A DNA stretch of 64,000 bases from Aestuariibacter sp. (GTDB lineage: Bacteria; Pseudomonadota; Gammaproteobacteria; Enterobacterales; Alteromonadaceae). Every line of letters begins with the position of its first letter. Position 1 is the stretch's first letter. The notes beneath the pieces are model-generated. The model was not told the origin of the DNA, made no database searches, and was given only the letters and a program-made list of their open reading frames with translations. Shown piece after piece: positions 36,101 to 43,227 of this stretch. The stretch covers positions 2,972,957 to 3,036,956 of the forward strand of contig CP051238.1 of the NCBI GenBank assembly GCA_017794925.1, in the 5' to 3' direction. Position numbers and translations under genes: made by a program.

Positions 36101-36474
36101 CGAGGTTTTTCAACATCCAGCGGTAACTGCAGGACATCCAGTTTTTCGCGGACTTCCAGGCTGGCAAAATCCATTTCTGTTCCCCAGGCGAACTCCAATA
36201 CAACATCGGACTGGCCAGGACGTGAAACAGACTTAACGGAACGGACACCTTTCACCGTGCCGATGGTTTCTTCTATGGGTTTCGACACTAACTGCTCGAC
36301 TTCGGCAGGCGCCGCGCCGGTGTAGTCAGTGCGAATCGTCAGGGTTGGGTATGCCAGCTCGGGCAACAGATTTACTGACAATCTGCCCAGTGAAACCATA
36401 CCGAATAACAGGATCGCCAGGGTAAACATGGCTATCGCCACTGGCCGCTTAACGGCTATATCAACAATACTCAT
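33175..36474 (-). CDS. RND efflux permease, first subunit, with an enlarged central loop
   Basis: 1099 residues. MSIVDIAVKRPVAIAMFT and LAVGLLVDNSIVVLENIDKHKK (TM4 Asp) are classic RND features. Between TM6 and TM7 a stretch of roughly 90 residues (about 495-588) carries additional hydrophobic segments (VFYIITWPVRMLLKLVFVYV, MLITTVIISIW), longer than the usual linker; this accounts for most of its extra length relative to the neighbour. It follows the adaptor by 24 bases and overlaps the second permease by eight. Confidence 0.9.
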   Translation of the reverse strand: MSIVDIAVKRPVAIAMFTLAILLFGMVSLGRLSVNLLPELAYPTLTIRTDYTGAAPAEVEQLVSKPIEETIGTVKGVRSVKSVSRPGQSDVVLEFAWGTEMDFASLEVREKLDVLQLPLDVEKPRLLRFNPSLDPILRYGLSLSAQDGGNQTDAMKQLRVYAEEQIKRKLESIEGVASVKIGGALENEIQVLADQRRMSQLNISVNDIIKRLKEENINTAGGRIDNGNQAFLVRTLNQFTHLDEIGQMYIANRNGTSIQLKDVATISNTYKERDAISRFNGLEGAEVAVYKEGDANSVDVARLVSIELDQITQQLPAQYTLDKVYDQSEFIKQAIDDVKSSAVIGGILAMLVLYLFLRDFWPTFIISVSIPLSVIATFNMMYGNDISLNIMSLGGIALAVGLLVDNSIVVLENIDKHKKAGKGMISAAQAAAAGTKEVSTAILASTLTTLAVFVPLIFVEGIAGQLFSDQAMTVSFALVASLLVALTVIPALAAKAKQADEPFETNTELEHVPPANPTGIAKVFYIITWPVRMLLKLVFVYVPMLITTVIISIWRVLSKVCGLALYPFAQFFNLAFNAIQAVYNKLLRGALRARVVVLAVAASLTALAFLLIPRLGMELIPRMSQGEFFVEVNLPAGSRVEQTDTLLKKVAAYTEELPGVARTYSLAGTGSLISAAPSQGGDHWGKLNVVLNKGATESDEARVQNAMRGFLQQQAGVQSKFGYPELFTFAAPIQIELQGYDLTTLQRYSDLLSAELSNNDRFADVTSSLRVGNPELKINFNHAALARLNMDASTVSKLVAAQVGGEVATQYSMQDRKVDILVRTNETQRDQIEDIGQIMVNPGADQPIPLHAVAEVFISNGPSEITRVGQQRVALIEANLRHGDLAQGVEAAQKIIHSLTLPLSLKATIAGQSEDMQQSFDSLILALCLAVFMVYIVMASQFESLGHPLLILFSIPMAVAGAIYGLFITNTHVSVVVFIGLIMLCGIVVNNAIVLIDRINQLREQGQDKQSAIIDAANHRLRPIIMTTLTTILGLLPMAIGFGEGAEVRTPMAVTVIFGLLFSTLLTLILLPVVYSLFDRKRFNVSTSAESVNEEPVYG

Positions 36475-36498
36475 TTTTAGTTCTCCGCCAGCCGCTGC

Positions 36499-37575
36499 TT
36501 AGCTTTTTACAATCACGACAGGTGAAGCGTCTTTCAGGTTGTGATGTCCGACAGTGACGACGGTTTCGGCACCGCTCAAGCCGTTAGTGATCTCGACATA
36601 TTCTGCGTCTTCAAAACCTGTGGTCACGTCCATTTTCTTTGCAATACCATTGTCAATGACAAACACGCTGGTACTACTGTCGATGGCTAATAAGGCTTTA
36701 CGTGGAACAAGCGTCGCGTTTTGGTGCGTGGAGTAGTTGATAGCAACTTCAGAAAACATACCCGCTTTCAAACGGCCGTCCTGATTAGGTACGGTGAGGG
36801 TAACTTTAAACGTACCGGTTGTGGCATCTACCACAGGGCTAATACGTTCAACATAGCCAGTGACTTCTGCATTGCCTAATGCTGCAACCTTCAGTGTTGC
36901 CGGTTGTTTAGCGGCAATGGCTGACATTTCACTCTCTGGTAAATGAACAATGCCTTGCAGCGCTTTTTGTTGAACAATATGGAACATTCTTTCGCGTTGG
37001 AAAGATTCGGTCAGGTTACCCACCTTTGCATTACGCTCTGCAATGTAACCACTGATTGGGGCGGTGATCGTGGTTTCTTTTAAATCCAGCTCTGCCAGTG
37101 CGAGTACGGCTTTTGCCGCTTCATACTGAGCGGTTAGTTTGTCATAAGTATCGTCACTTACCAGCTTGCGGGAATATACTTTATCAACTTTATTAAGTTC
37201 TTTTTCAATTCCGGTTAAATCTGCCCGGGCTTTACTCAAGGTTAATTCGTAGCGTTTTTGATCCAGTTGAGCCAGGACCTGACCTTTTTCAACATAATCG
37301 CCTTCTTCCACGAAGATATGTTCAACAATGCCTGAGGCTCGGGCTACCACAAATGCTTCTTCTTTGGCTTCGAGAATGGCTGTCGTATTGTAACTTGAAG
37401 AGATGTCGCCTGTGCTAATCTCGACAGCTTCTACCGGAATGCTCACGACGACTTCTTCTTTTTCTTCTGTCGCGTTTGTGGCTTCGGCATCCATACAACC
37501 AGAAAGGCCGGCACATGTCAGCAGGGTGCCAGCAAGCAATAAAGTTGAAAGGGTAGTGCGTTTTGAATGTTCCAT
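36499..37575 (-). CDS. RND periplasmic adaptor lipoprotein
   Basis: 358 residues. The signal ends in the lipobox LSGC (cysteine at about residue 27). The lipoyl half-domains (FVVARASGIVEHIFVEEGDYVEKGQVLAQLD and ITAPISGYIAERNAKVGNL) bracket a short helical hairpin, followed by beta-barrel and membrane-proximal domains, as in MdtA/AcrA. It bridges the two permeases to an outer-membrane channel. First gene of the three-gene operon; a GTGTATACAC palindrome (37601-37610) lies 25 bases upstream and may be an operator. Confidence 0.92.
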   Translation of the reverse strand: MEHSKRTTLSTLLLAGTLLTCAGLSGCMDAEATNATEEKEEVVVSIPVEAVEISTGDISSSYNTTAILEAKEEAFVVARASGIVEHIFVEEGDYVEKGQVLAQLDQKRYELTLSKARADLTGIEKELNKVDKVYSRKLVSDDTYDKLTAQYEAAKAVLALAELDLKETTITAPISGYIAERNAKVGNLTESFQRERMFHIVQQKALQGIVHLPESEMSAIAAKQPATLKVAALGNAEVTGYVERISPVVDATTGTFKVTLTVPNQDGRLKAGMFSEVAINYSTHQNATLVPRKALLAIDSSTSVFVIDNGIAKKMDVTTGFEDAEYVEITNGLSGAETVVTVGHHNLKDASPVVIVKS

Positions 37576-37757
37576 GGTCAGGTACCTGCAATAATTTTAT
37601 GTGTATACACGCAATGAGCATGTGGTGTGCCAGCTTGTTAATAAAATTATAAGTGCAAGTAAAACAATAAATTAGCGACTTATTGTGTCGATATGTAAGA
37701 AGATGTATCTGGTAAAGATAGCCTAATTGACTATTTGTTGGCGTGAAATGTAATTCA

Positions 37758-37792
37758 TTGGCCAGCTATACTACTTTTGGTTAACTGGCCAA
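37758..37792 (-). terminator. Hairpin downstream of the OsmC gene
   Basis: TTGGCCAG (37758-37765) and CTGGCCAA (37785-37792) are perfect eight-base arms around a 19-base loop, between the OsmC stop and the RND adaptor. No T-run follows, so termination is uncertain. Confidence 0.4.
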
Positions 37793-37798
37793 CGTTTA

Positions 37799-38191
37799 TT
37801 ACAGAATTTCGTAACTGGTTGTAATGTTCACATTGCCTTTCAGCATTAACATGACGGAACAGTATTTTTCGGCGGACAGCGCAACAGCGCGGTCCACGTC
37901 TTTTTCAGAAAGGTTATCGCCTTTCACCTTATAATGCGCATGGATTGCGGTAAAAACTCGTGGTGGCTGCTCAGCGCGCTCAGCGGTTAAGTCACATTCA
38001 CAATCATGAATGGTTAACCGACGCTTTTTTAAAATGTCGACCACATCGATACTGGAACAGGCACCTACTGCCAGAAGTACGGATTCCATTGGCGATATAG
38101 CTTCACCATTGCCATCCATGGTTTGTTGATAACCGGACTCGGTCTGACCGCTAAATGTCAGGGCCTGTTGCCAGCTTACTGTCGCTTTCAT
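37799..38191 (-). CDS. OsmC-family peroxide/thiol stress protein
   Basis: 130 residues. The two redox cysteines of the OsmC fold are visible in AVGACSSIDVV and in AEKYCSVMLML, so peroxidase activity against organic hydroperoxides is possible. It belongs to the YhfA-like subgroup by length and the SPMESVLLAVGAC pattern. ATG 38191 has a GAGGTG ribosome site. It starts seven bases after the CvfB-like gene ends, suggesting cotranscription. Confidence 0.87.
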   Translation of the reverse strand: MKATVSWQQALTFSGQTESGYQQTMDGNGEAISPMESVLLAVGACSSIDVVDILKKRRLTIHDCECDLTAERAEQPPRVFTAIHAHYKVKGDNLSEKDVDRAVALSAEKYCSVMLMLKGNVNITTSYEIL

Positions 38192-38198
38192 AGTCACC

Positions 38199-39029
38199 TC
38201 AAAGTAACGTTATTTTTTGTTTATCCAAGCGGATTTTATGTTGTTTATACAACGCACCTAATGCGCGTTTATACGCCGCTTTACTCACGTTAAAGCGCGC
38301 GTAAATTTCGTCAGGTGGACTTTTGTCTGTAAGAGTAGACATGCCTCCATGGGCTTCAAGATCGTCCAGTATCTCTTGTTGTAATTTGTCGCGTCCGGTT
38401 GCATTAACTTGTTGAAGGCTGACATCGATTTTACCGTCTTCACGAATTTGCTTAATAAAGCCGGTCGTCTCTTCACCGATACGAAGCGGCTTAAACGCAT
38501 CACTGGCGAATATCAGACCCAGGTGAGACTGGTTGATTACAACTTTGACGCCCAGGTCTGTTTTGGCATACACAATCAATTCCACTTCCTGGCCCGGCTT
38601 AAAATAGCTGCCATTTTCACTCAGAAACGGGTGCAGTTTTGTAGCGCCAACCAGACGCTCAGTGGCCGTATCCTCAAATACATAAACCGGGTATACCATG
38701 CCTTCACTGATTGGCCCGGCTTGATTGTGACGTGGGACCAACAGGTCTTTTTCTATGCCCCAATCAAAGAACGCACCAAAACCAGTAACGCCAACGGCTT
38801 TAAGTACTTTCACCTCTCCAGCCAGCACTTTCGGCGACTGCAGGCTGGCAGTTAACTGGCCGTTTTCGTCGGTATACACCAATACCGACACTTCACTGCC
38901 TTCTTCTAACGCGTGTTCTACCGGCCCTGGCAAAACGACAACCCTGTCATCTTCAGGATGAGAGAGCTGGAATCCAAACGGGAATTCACCTTGTACGATC
39001 AAGGTGTTGATTTGGCCTAATGTGATCAT
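38199..39029 (-). CDS. CvfB-family S1-like RNA-binding protein
   Basis: 276 residues. Three S1-like OB folds: an N-terminal one, a central one with VTGFGAFFDWGIEKDLLVPRHNQ, and a third with TTGFIKQIREDGKIDVSLQ, followed by a winged-helix tail (DEIYARFNVSKAAYKRALGALYKQHKI). This is the CvfB/YitL architecture; S. aureus CvfB affects virulence gene expression through RNA. ATG 39029 is preferred to a GTG at 39035. Divergent from pxpA by 66 bases. Confidence 0.88.
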   Translation of the reverse strand: MITLGQINTLIVQGEFPFGFQLSHPEDDRVVVLPGPVEHALEEGSEVSVLVYTDENGQLTASLQSPKVLAGEVKVLKAVGVTGFGAFFDWGIEKDLLVPRHNQAGPISEGMVYPVYVFEDTATERLVGATKLHPFLSENGSYFKPGQEVELIVYAKTDLGVKVVINQSHLGLIFASDAFKPLRIGEETTGFIKQIREDGKIDVSLQQVNATGRDKLQQEILDDLEAHGGMSTLTDKSPPDEIYARFNVSKAAYKRALGALYKQHKIRLDKQKITLL

Positions 39030-39095
39030 AAACACTGACTTTTAGTAGGAAATAGGTAACATGATAACCGATCAGTAACTAAGAGCTAACTGCTT

Positions 39096-39863
39096 ATGAT
39101 GTTAAATTGCGATTTGGGCGAAAGTTTTGGCGCCTGGAGCATGCCGGTAGACGAACAGATTATGGTTCATATCGACATGGCAAACATTGCTTGTGGCTTT
39201 CACGCAGGTGATCCATTAGTGATGCAACACGCGCTGGCACTTGCAAAACAGCACCAGGTATCAGTAGGCGCCCATCCTTCCTATCCGGATTTACAAGGTT
39301 TTGGGCGCCGCAGTCTGGCTATGTCTGCCGAAGAGTTGACCGCTTGCCTGCATTACCAGATTGCCGCGATTTCCGGTATGGCTGCGGTGCAGGGCATGGA
39401 AATCGAATATATTAAACCTCACGGCGCGCTTTACAATGACATGATGCGAGACCCACAGATACGCGATACGGTAATGAAGGCTGTAGCAAGCTGCTCTGTA
39501 CCCGGTATTCCACTCATGTTACAGGCGCATCCTGATCATCAGATTATTAGCCAACAAGCCGGCCAATATAATCTGGTGTTACTGTTCGAGGCGTTTGCAG
39601 ACCGTCGCTATACCTCTGACGGCTATCTGATGTCGCGAAGATTACCCGGCGCAGTGCTAACCGAACATGAAGCTTTTGAACAGGCGATCAGGATCATGGA
39701 CCGCGGTGAAATTGTAGCTTCAGACAACACCATACTGTCGATGCCAGTAGACACCTTGTGTGTTCACGGTGACTCCCCCGGAGCACTTGCAATGGCTGAA
39801 TCACTGCGAGTAGCACTCACTAAACGCAAACTTACTCATGTTAGACCTGGAATCAACGCCTGA
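39096..39863 (+). CDS. pxpA: 5-oxoprolinase subunit A
   Basis: 255 residues of the LamB/YcsF family. NCDLGESFGAW, NIACGFHAGDP, SVGAHPSYPDLQGFGRR and EYIKPHGALYND are diagnostic. Together with PxpB and PxpC it uses ATP to open 5-oxoproline (pyroglutamate), a spontaneous damage product of glutamine, to glutamate. Its stop overlaps the pxpB ATG. Confidence 0.94.
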   Translation: MMLNCDLGESFGAWSMPVDEQIMVHIDMANIACGFHAGDPLVMQHALALAKQHQVSVGAHPSYPDLQGFGRRSLAMSAEELTACLHYQIAAISGMAAVQGMEIEYIKPHGALYNDMMRDPQIRDTVMKAVASCSVPGIPLMLQAHPDHQIISQQAGQYNLVLLFEAFADRRYTSDGYLMSRRLPGAVLTEHEAFEQAIRIMDRGEIVASDNTILSMPVDTLCVHGDSPGALAMAESLRVALTKRKLTHVRPGINA

Positions 39864-40585
39864 TGATACCATTCGGTGATATCCGGGACATGCAGATTGC
39901 GGGTGAGGATGGTTTGATCCTCTACGCTTCCGGTAAAAACCTGTCGGATAAAAATGCCGCGATACAAGTTCTGGTGTCAGGAATAGCCGGGCAAAAGTTC
40001 GAATGGCTGATTGAAGTGATTCCGTCTTACGATAGCGTGATGCTGGTATTTGATATGCATCAGGTTGATCATCACGTTGTGTATCAGGCTTTGCGCAGCC
40101 TGAAGAAAGGAAATACCACATCGGCAAGTAAGGGGAAGCACCATATTTTACCTGTTTGGTACGGTGCACCTGAGGCTAACGACTTGCAAAACGTAGCGAA
40201 TATTACCGGGTTGTCAGAGAGCGACATTATTCACATCCATAGTTCGAACACCTACCGGGCCTTTGCGGTAGGTTTTGCGCCCGGTTTCGCCTATCTGGGG
40301 GAATTGAATCCGGCACTATCTGTACCCAGAATGTCTCAGCCCAGAACAAAAGTGCCTGCAGGTGCGGTAGCCATTGCTGACCGTCAAACCGCTATTTATC
40401 CAAGCGAGTCTCCTGGAGGTTGGCACCTTCTCGGACTGTGTCCTGTCCCTTTATACAGACCTGCCGATGGCGCGAAGGTCCTGATCAATGCCGGTGACAC
40501 GGTGTCATTCAAACCCATTGATCAGTCCACGTTTGAGCGGTTGGCTACGCAATACGGTTTACACCGAGAAGGGGGTAAATCGTGA
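39863..40585 (+). CDS. pxpB: 5-oxoprolinase subunit B
   Basis: 240 residues, allophanate-hydrolase subunit-1 (KipI-like) domain. FAVGFAPGFAYLGELNPALSVPR, VPAGAVAIADRQTAIYPSESPGGWHLLG and FKPID are family motifs. Overlaps pxpC by GTGA at 40582-40585. Works as a complex with PxpA and PxpC. Confidence 0.93.
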   Translation: MIPFGDIRDMQIAGEDGLILYASGKNLSDKNAAIQVLVSGIAGQKFEWLIEVIPSYDSVMLVFDMHQVDHHVVYQALRSLKKGNTTSASKGKHHILPVWYGAPEANDLQNVANITGLSESDIIHIHSSNTYRAFAVGFAPGFAYLGELNPALSVPRMSQPRTKVPAGAVAIADRQTAIYPSESPGGWHLLGLCPVPLYRPADGAKVLINAGDTVSFKPIDQSTFERLATQYGLHREGGKS

Positions 40586-41520
40586 CGGTGAGTATTGAGT
40601 ATCTTGGGCTTGCCGCGATAACGGTTGATGCTGGACGACGAGGTGTCCAACATCAGGGTTTTTGCCAGTCCGGGCCAATGGATGCCCTGGCTTTTGAGTT
40701 GGCAAACAGGTTGGTAGGTCAGAACAATGCACCTACTCTTGAAGTTATAGGAGACCTGACATTAATGTTCACGAGCGAGTGTAGTCTGAGTATAACTGGC
40801 CCTGATATATGCTTGTGGGTGAACAATGAACCAGCTGAAGTCTGGCAACGAGTAAAAGTGAAAGCAGGTTCTACGGTAACCATTAAGCCTGCGCGTTTAG
40901 GCTCACGTTACTACGTAGCTGTACCATCAGGGTTCGACATCAAGCCTGCGGTCGGAAGCGCCTGTACTGTGAAGCGCGAACAAATTGGCGGGGTAAATGC
41001 CAATGGTTCAGGATTACAAGCAGGCGATAAGTTGACGGTCCGTGATATATCTGTAAACAAGTGCTTATCGACGCCATCAGTATTACCTGACTATTTAATT
41101 CCGGCCTATGATTTGTCGCTACCCATTGCAATTGTGCCAGGGTATCAACACACTTCGTTTAGTTCATTAGCCTGGCAGCAATTCGTTTCCAGTGACTATG
41201 AAATTACACCACAAATGGACCGCATGGGGGTCAGATTAAAAGGCACAGTAATTAAGAGCCAGGTATCGACGCTATATTCTGAGGCAATCGCCTTGGGAAG
41301 CGTGCAAATTCCGCCCGATGGACAGCCGATTGTTATGATGTCAGACAGACAGACCCTTGGCGGCTATCCAAAGGTGGGCACGCTTGCTCGTTGCGATCTT
41401 AACCGTTTCGCCCAGTGCCTGCCTGGTGATAAGATAAGGTTTTATCAACTCGACGCCGCCAATGCACGGGCCAAATGGCTTCTTCAACAGGCATCAATCA
41501 CCCGTTGGTTTGGCAGTTAG
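40582..41520 (+). CDS. pxpC: 5-oxoprolinase subunit C
   Basis: 312 residues, biotin-dependent-carboxylase-like (KipA/AHS2) domain. GRRGVQHQGFCQSGPMDALAFELANRLVGQ, PQMDRMGVRLKG and SDRQTLGGYPKVGTL identify it. GTG start at 40582 inside the pxpB stop shows coupled translation. Confidence 0.92.
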   Translation: MTVSIEYLGLAAITVDAGRRGVQHQGFCQSGPMDALAFELANRLVGQNNAPTLEVIGDLTLMFTSECSLSITGPDICLWVNNEPAEVWQRVKVKAGSTVTIKPARLGSRYYVAVPSGFDIKPAVGSACTVKREQIGGVNANGSGLQAGDKLTVRDISVNKCLSTPSVLPDYLIPAYDLSLPIAIVPGYQHTSFSSLAWQQFVSSDYEITPQMDRMGVRLKGTVIKSQVSTLYSEAIALGSVQIPPDGQPIVMMSDRQTLGGYPKVGTLARCDLNRFAQCLPGDKIRFYQLDAANARAKWLLQQASITRWFGS

Positions 41521-41542
41521 CGTTTCTTCACACGAGATTTTC

Positions 41543-42406
41543 ATGACAACAGCGTACCTAAATGGGGAATTCCTGCCTTTACAGGAAGCACGTATTTCGC
41601 CTCTGGATCGGGGTTTTTTGTTCGGTGATGGCATTTATGAGGTGGTACCTAGCTATGGTGGTCGCATGGTGGGGTTTAAACAACACTTCGCCAGAATGGA
41701 ACAAGGTCTGGCGCTAGTGGAGATTGTTTCCGGCTTGGCCGAATCTGATACCCGGGAAATATGTCAGCGTTTGATTGATATTAATAGCGAGGCATTGGGA
41801 GAAAATATTGGTGTATATCTGCACGTGAGCCGCGGTGCTGATACCCGTCGTTTCCATGCCTACCCGGATGGCGTGCAGCCAACCATCTTTGCGTTTGCAT
41901 TTGCATTGTCGGCCCCGGCCGTTGCTGATCGTCATAATCATCCTGGTGCGAAAGTGGCGATAACGGAAGATTTGCGATGGCAGCGCTGCCACATAAAGTC
42001 TACTGCGCTTCTAGGTAATGTTATGCATTTCCAGCAAGGCTATCGTGAAGGTAATGCCGAGACAGTGCTGTACAACGAGGCTGGACAAATTACAGAGGCA
42101 AGTAGTAGTAATGTATTTATTGTTAAAGACGGCGAAGTGCTAACACCGCCACTGGACAACCAATTATTACCCGGCATTACTCGTTTGTTAGTTTTGGAGT
42201 GTTTGAAAAAAGCGGGCATTCCTCACCGTGAAACGGCATTCACTGTTGACGAGTTATACGCAGCAGACGAAGTGTGGCTTACCAGTTCAGGCAAGGAAAT
42301 CATGCCGATTGTGAAAGTTGGCGAAAACGTTATTGCTGACGGGAAGGCTGGGCCGGTTTGGGAGCAGGCATTTGCGCTTTACAGTAAGTTAAAATTTGAA
42401 CTCTGA
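41543..42406 (+). CDS. dat: D-amino acid (D-alanine) aminotransferase, class IV
   Basis: 287 residues. The N-terminal ISPLDRGFLFGDGIYEVV is typical, and the PLP lysine is in CHIKSTALLGNVM, with ITEASSSNVFIVKDG after it. These motifs match bacterial D-amino acid transaminases more than branched-chain IlvE. It begins 22 bases after pxpC, so it is probably in the same operon; a link between pyroglutamate salvage and D-amino acid or D-glutamate supply is suggested but not proven. ATG 41543 follows an ACGAGA ribosome site. Confidence 0.87.
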   Translation: MTTAYLNGEFLPLQEARISPLDRGFLFGDGIYEVVPSYGGRMVGFKQHFARMEQGLALVEIVSGLAESDTREICQRLIDINSEALGENIGVYLHVSRGADTRRFHAYPDGVQPTIFAFAFALSAPAVADRHNHPGAKVAITEDLRWQRCHIKSTALLGNVMHFQQGYREGNAETVLYNEAGQITEASSSNVFIVKDGEVLTPPLDNQLLPGITRLLVLECLKKAGIPHRETAFTVDELYAADEVWLTSSGKEIMPIVKVGENVIADGKAGPVWEQAFALYSKLKFEL

Positions 42407-42417
42407 TCTTCGCACAC

Positions 42418-42447
42418 AAAAAAGGGAGCTTAACATTGGCTCCCTTT
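42418..42447. terminator. Bidirectional terminator between dat and fur
   Basis: AAAGGGAGC (42421-42429) and GCTCCCTTT (42439-42447) form a perfect nine-base stem between convergent genes, with an A-run on one side and T-rich sequence on the other. Confidence 0.85.
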
Positions 42448-42468
42448 CATTCAATTCTTTACCCAAAG

Positions 42469-42894
42469 TTAATCAACAGTATCACAATTACCGTCGGTAC
42501 ACTCTCCGTACAAATATAAACTGTGATGAGTCAGTTTAATATTGTTGTCTTTAGCAATTTGCTCCTGGCGCTGTTCAATTAAATCATCTTCAAACTCGAT
42601 AACCTTGCCACACTTCAGACACACCAAGTGGTCGTGGTGAGCTTTGTGGCTAATTTCGAAAACGGATTTACCGCCTTCAAAATGGTGTCGATTTAGGATA
42701 CCGGCATCATCAAATTGGTTTAAAACACGATAAACCGTGGCCAGCCCAATTTCTTCACCTTGCTCGATGAGAATCTTATACACATCTTCAGCGCTAATGT
42801 GTTGATTCTCAGGTTCTTGTAGAATCTGTAGGATTTTCAGTCGAGGCAACGTTACTTTAAGGCCGGCTTTCTTTAATTCTTTGTTTTGATCCAT
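42469..42894 (-). CDS. fur: Ferric uptake regulator Fur
   Basis: 141 residues. The DNA-binding domain opens LKKAGLKVTLPRLKILQIL; HHDHLVCLKCGKVIEF carries the metal site and the first zinc-binding CxxC, and CTDGNCD near the C-terminus the second pair. This is Fur itself rather than Zur or PerR, judged by the start and the HHDHLxCLxCG motif. It represses iron uptake when Fe(II) is plentiful. A -10 TATAAT lies on the minus strand at 42935-42930. Confidence 0.96.
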   Translation of the reverse strand: MDQNKELKKAGLKVTLPRLKILQILQEPENQHISAEDVYKILIEQGEEIGLATVYRVLNQFDDAGILNRHHFEGGKSVFEISHKAHHDHLVCLKCGKVIEFEDDLIEQRQEQIAKDNNIKLTHHSLYLYGECTDGNCDTVD

Positions 42895-42929
42895 GAGACG
42901 CCTACATCGGGGATAGAAATAATCAGGCT

Positions 42930-42935
42930 ATTATA
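42930..42935 (-). promoter_or_regulatory. Probable -10 element of fur
   Basis: TATAAT on the minus strand, about 36 bases upstream of the fur ATG. No convincing -35 is visible, so the promoter may need an activator. Confidence 0.5.
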
Positions 42936-43061
42936 GGTGAGTTAATCAGATTTAAAAGGGTTAGCTTTCAATGAAATGCACTTTATAGACAAAATAATAA
43001 GAATTTGTCAGCTAACGTATAAGATGTAGACTATCTTTAACTAAACGTTAATAAATTACGC

Positions 43062-43088
43062 TGAAATATAACGATTTTGTGCCGATAA
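43062..43088 (+). promoter_or_regulatory. FliA (sigma-28) promoter of the chemoreceptor gene
   Basis: TGAAATAT (43062-43069), 11 bases, then GCCGATAA (43081-43088). The -10 is a perfect match to the sigma-28 consensus and the -35 matches TAAAGTTT at five of eight positions, with the exact consensus spacing. It predicts expression with the late flagellar genes and a leader of about 130 bases. Confidence 0.75.
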
Positions 43089-43227
43089 CGTAATTAAAGC
43101 GTTGCAAATTAGTGGTCTGTCCTGTTAAAACAGACTCTATCGTAACGTTGTAGTTAAATAGCGCCGGCAACTTAAGGACGGAGTTAGCGCGCGTTTAGAT
43201 TACGAATACAATAATAAAGAGCAATGT

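Larger units (their letters stand above)
42895..43227. other. Divergent intergenic region fur / chemoreceptor
   Basis: 333 bases without a gene. It contains the fur -10, a FliA-type promoter at 43062-43088, and an imperfect inverted repeat GTCTGT...ACAGAC further down in the chemoreceptor leader. Confidence 0.7.
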
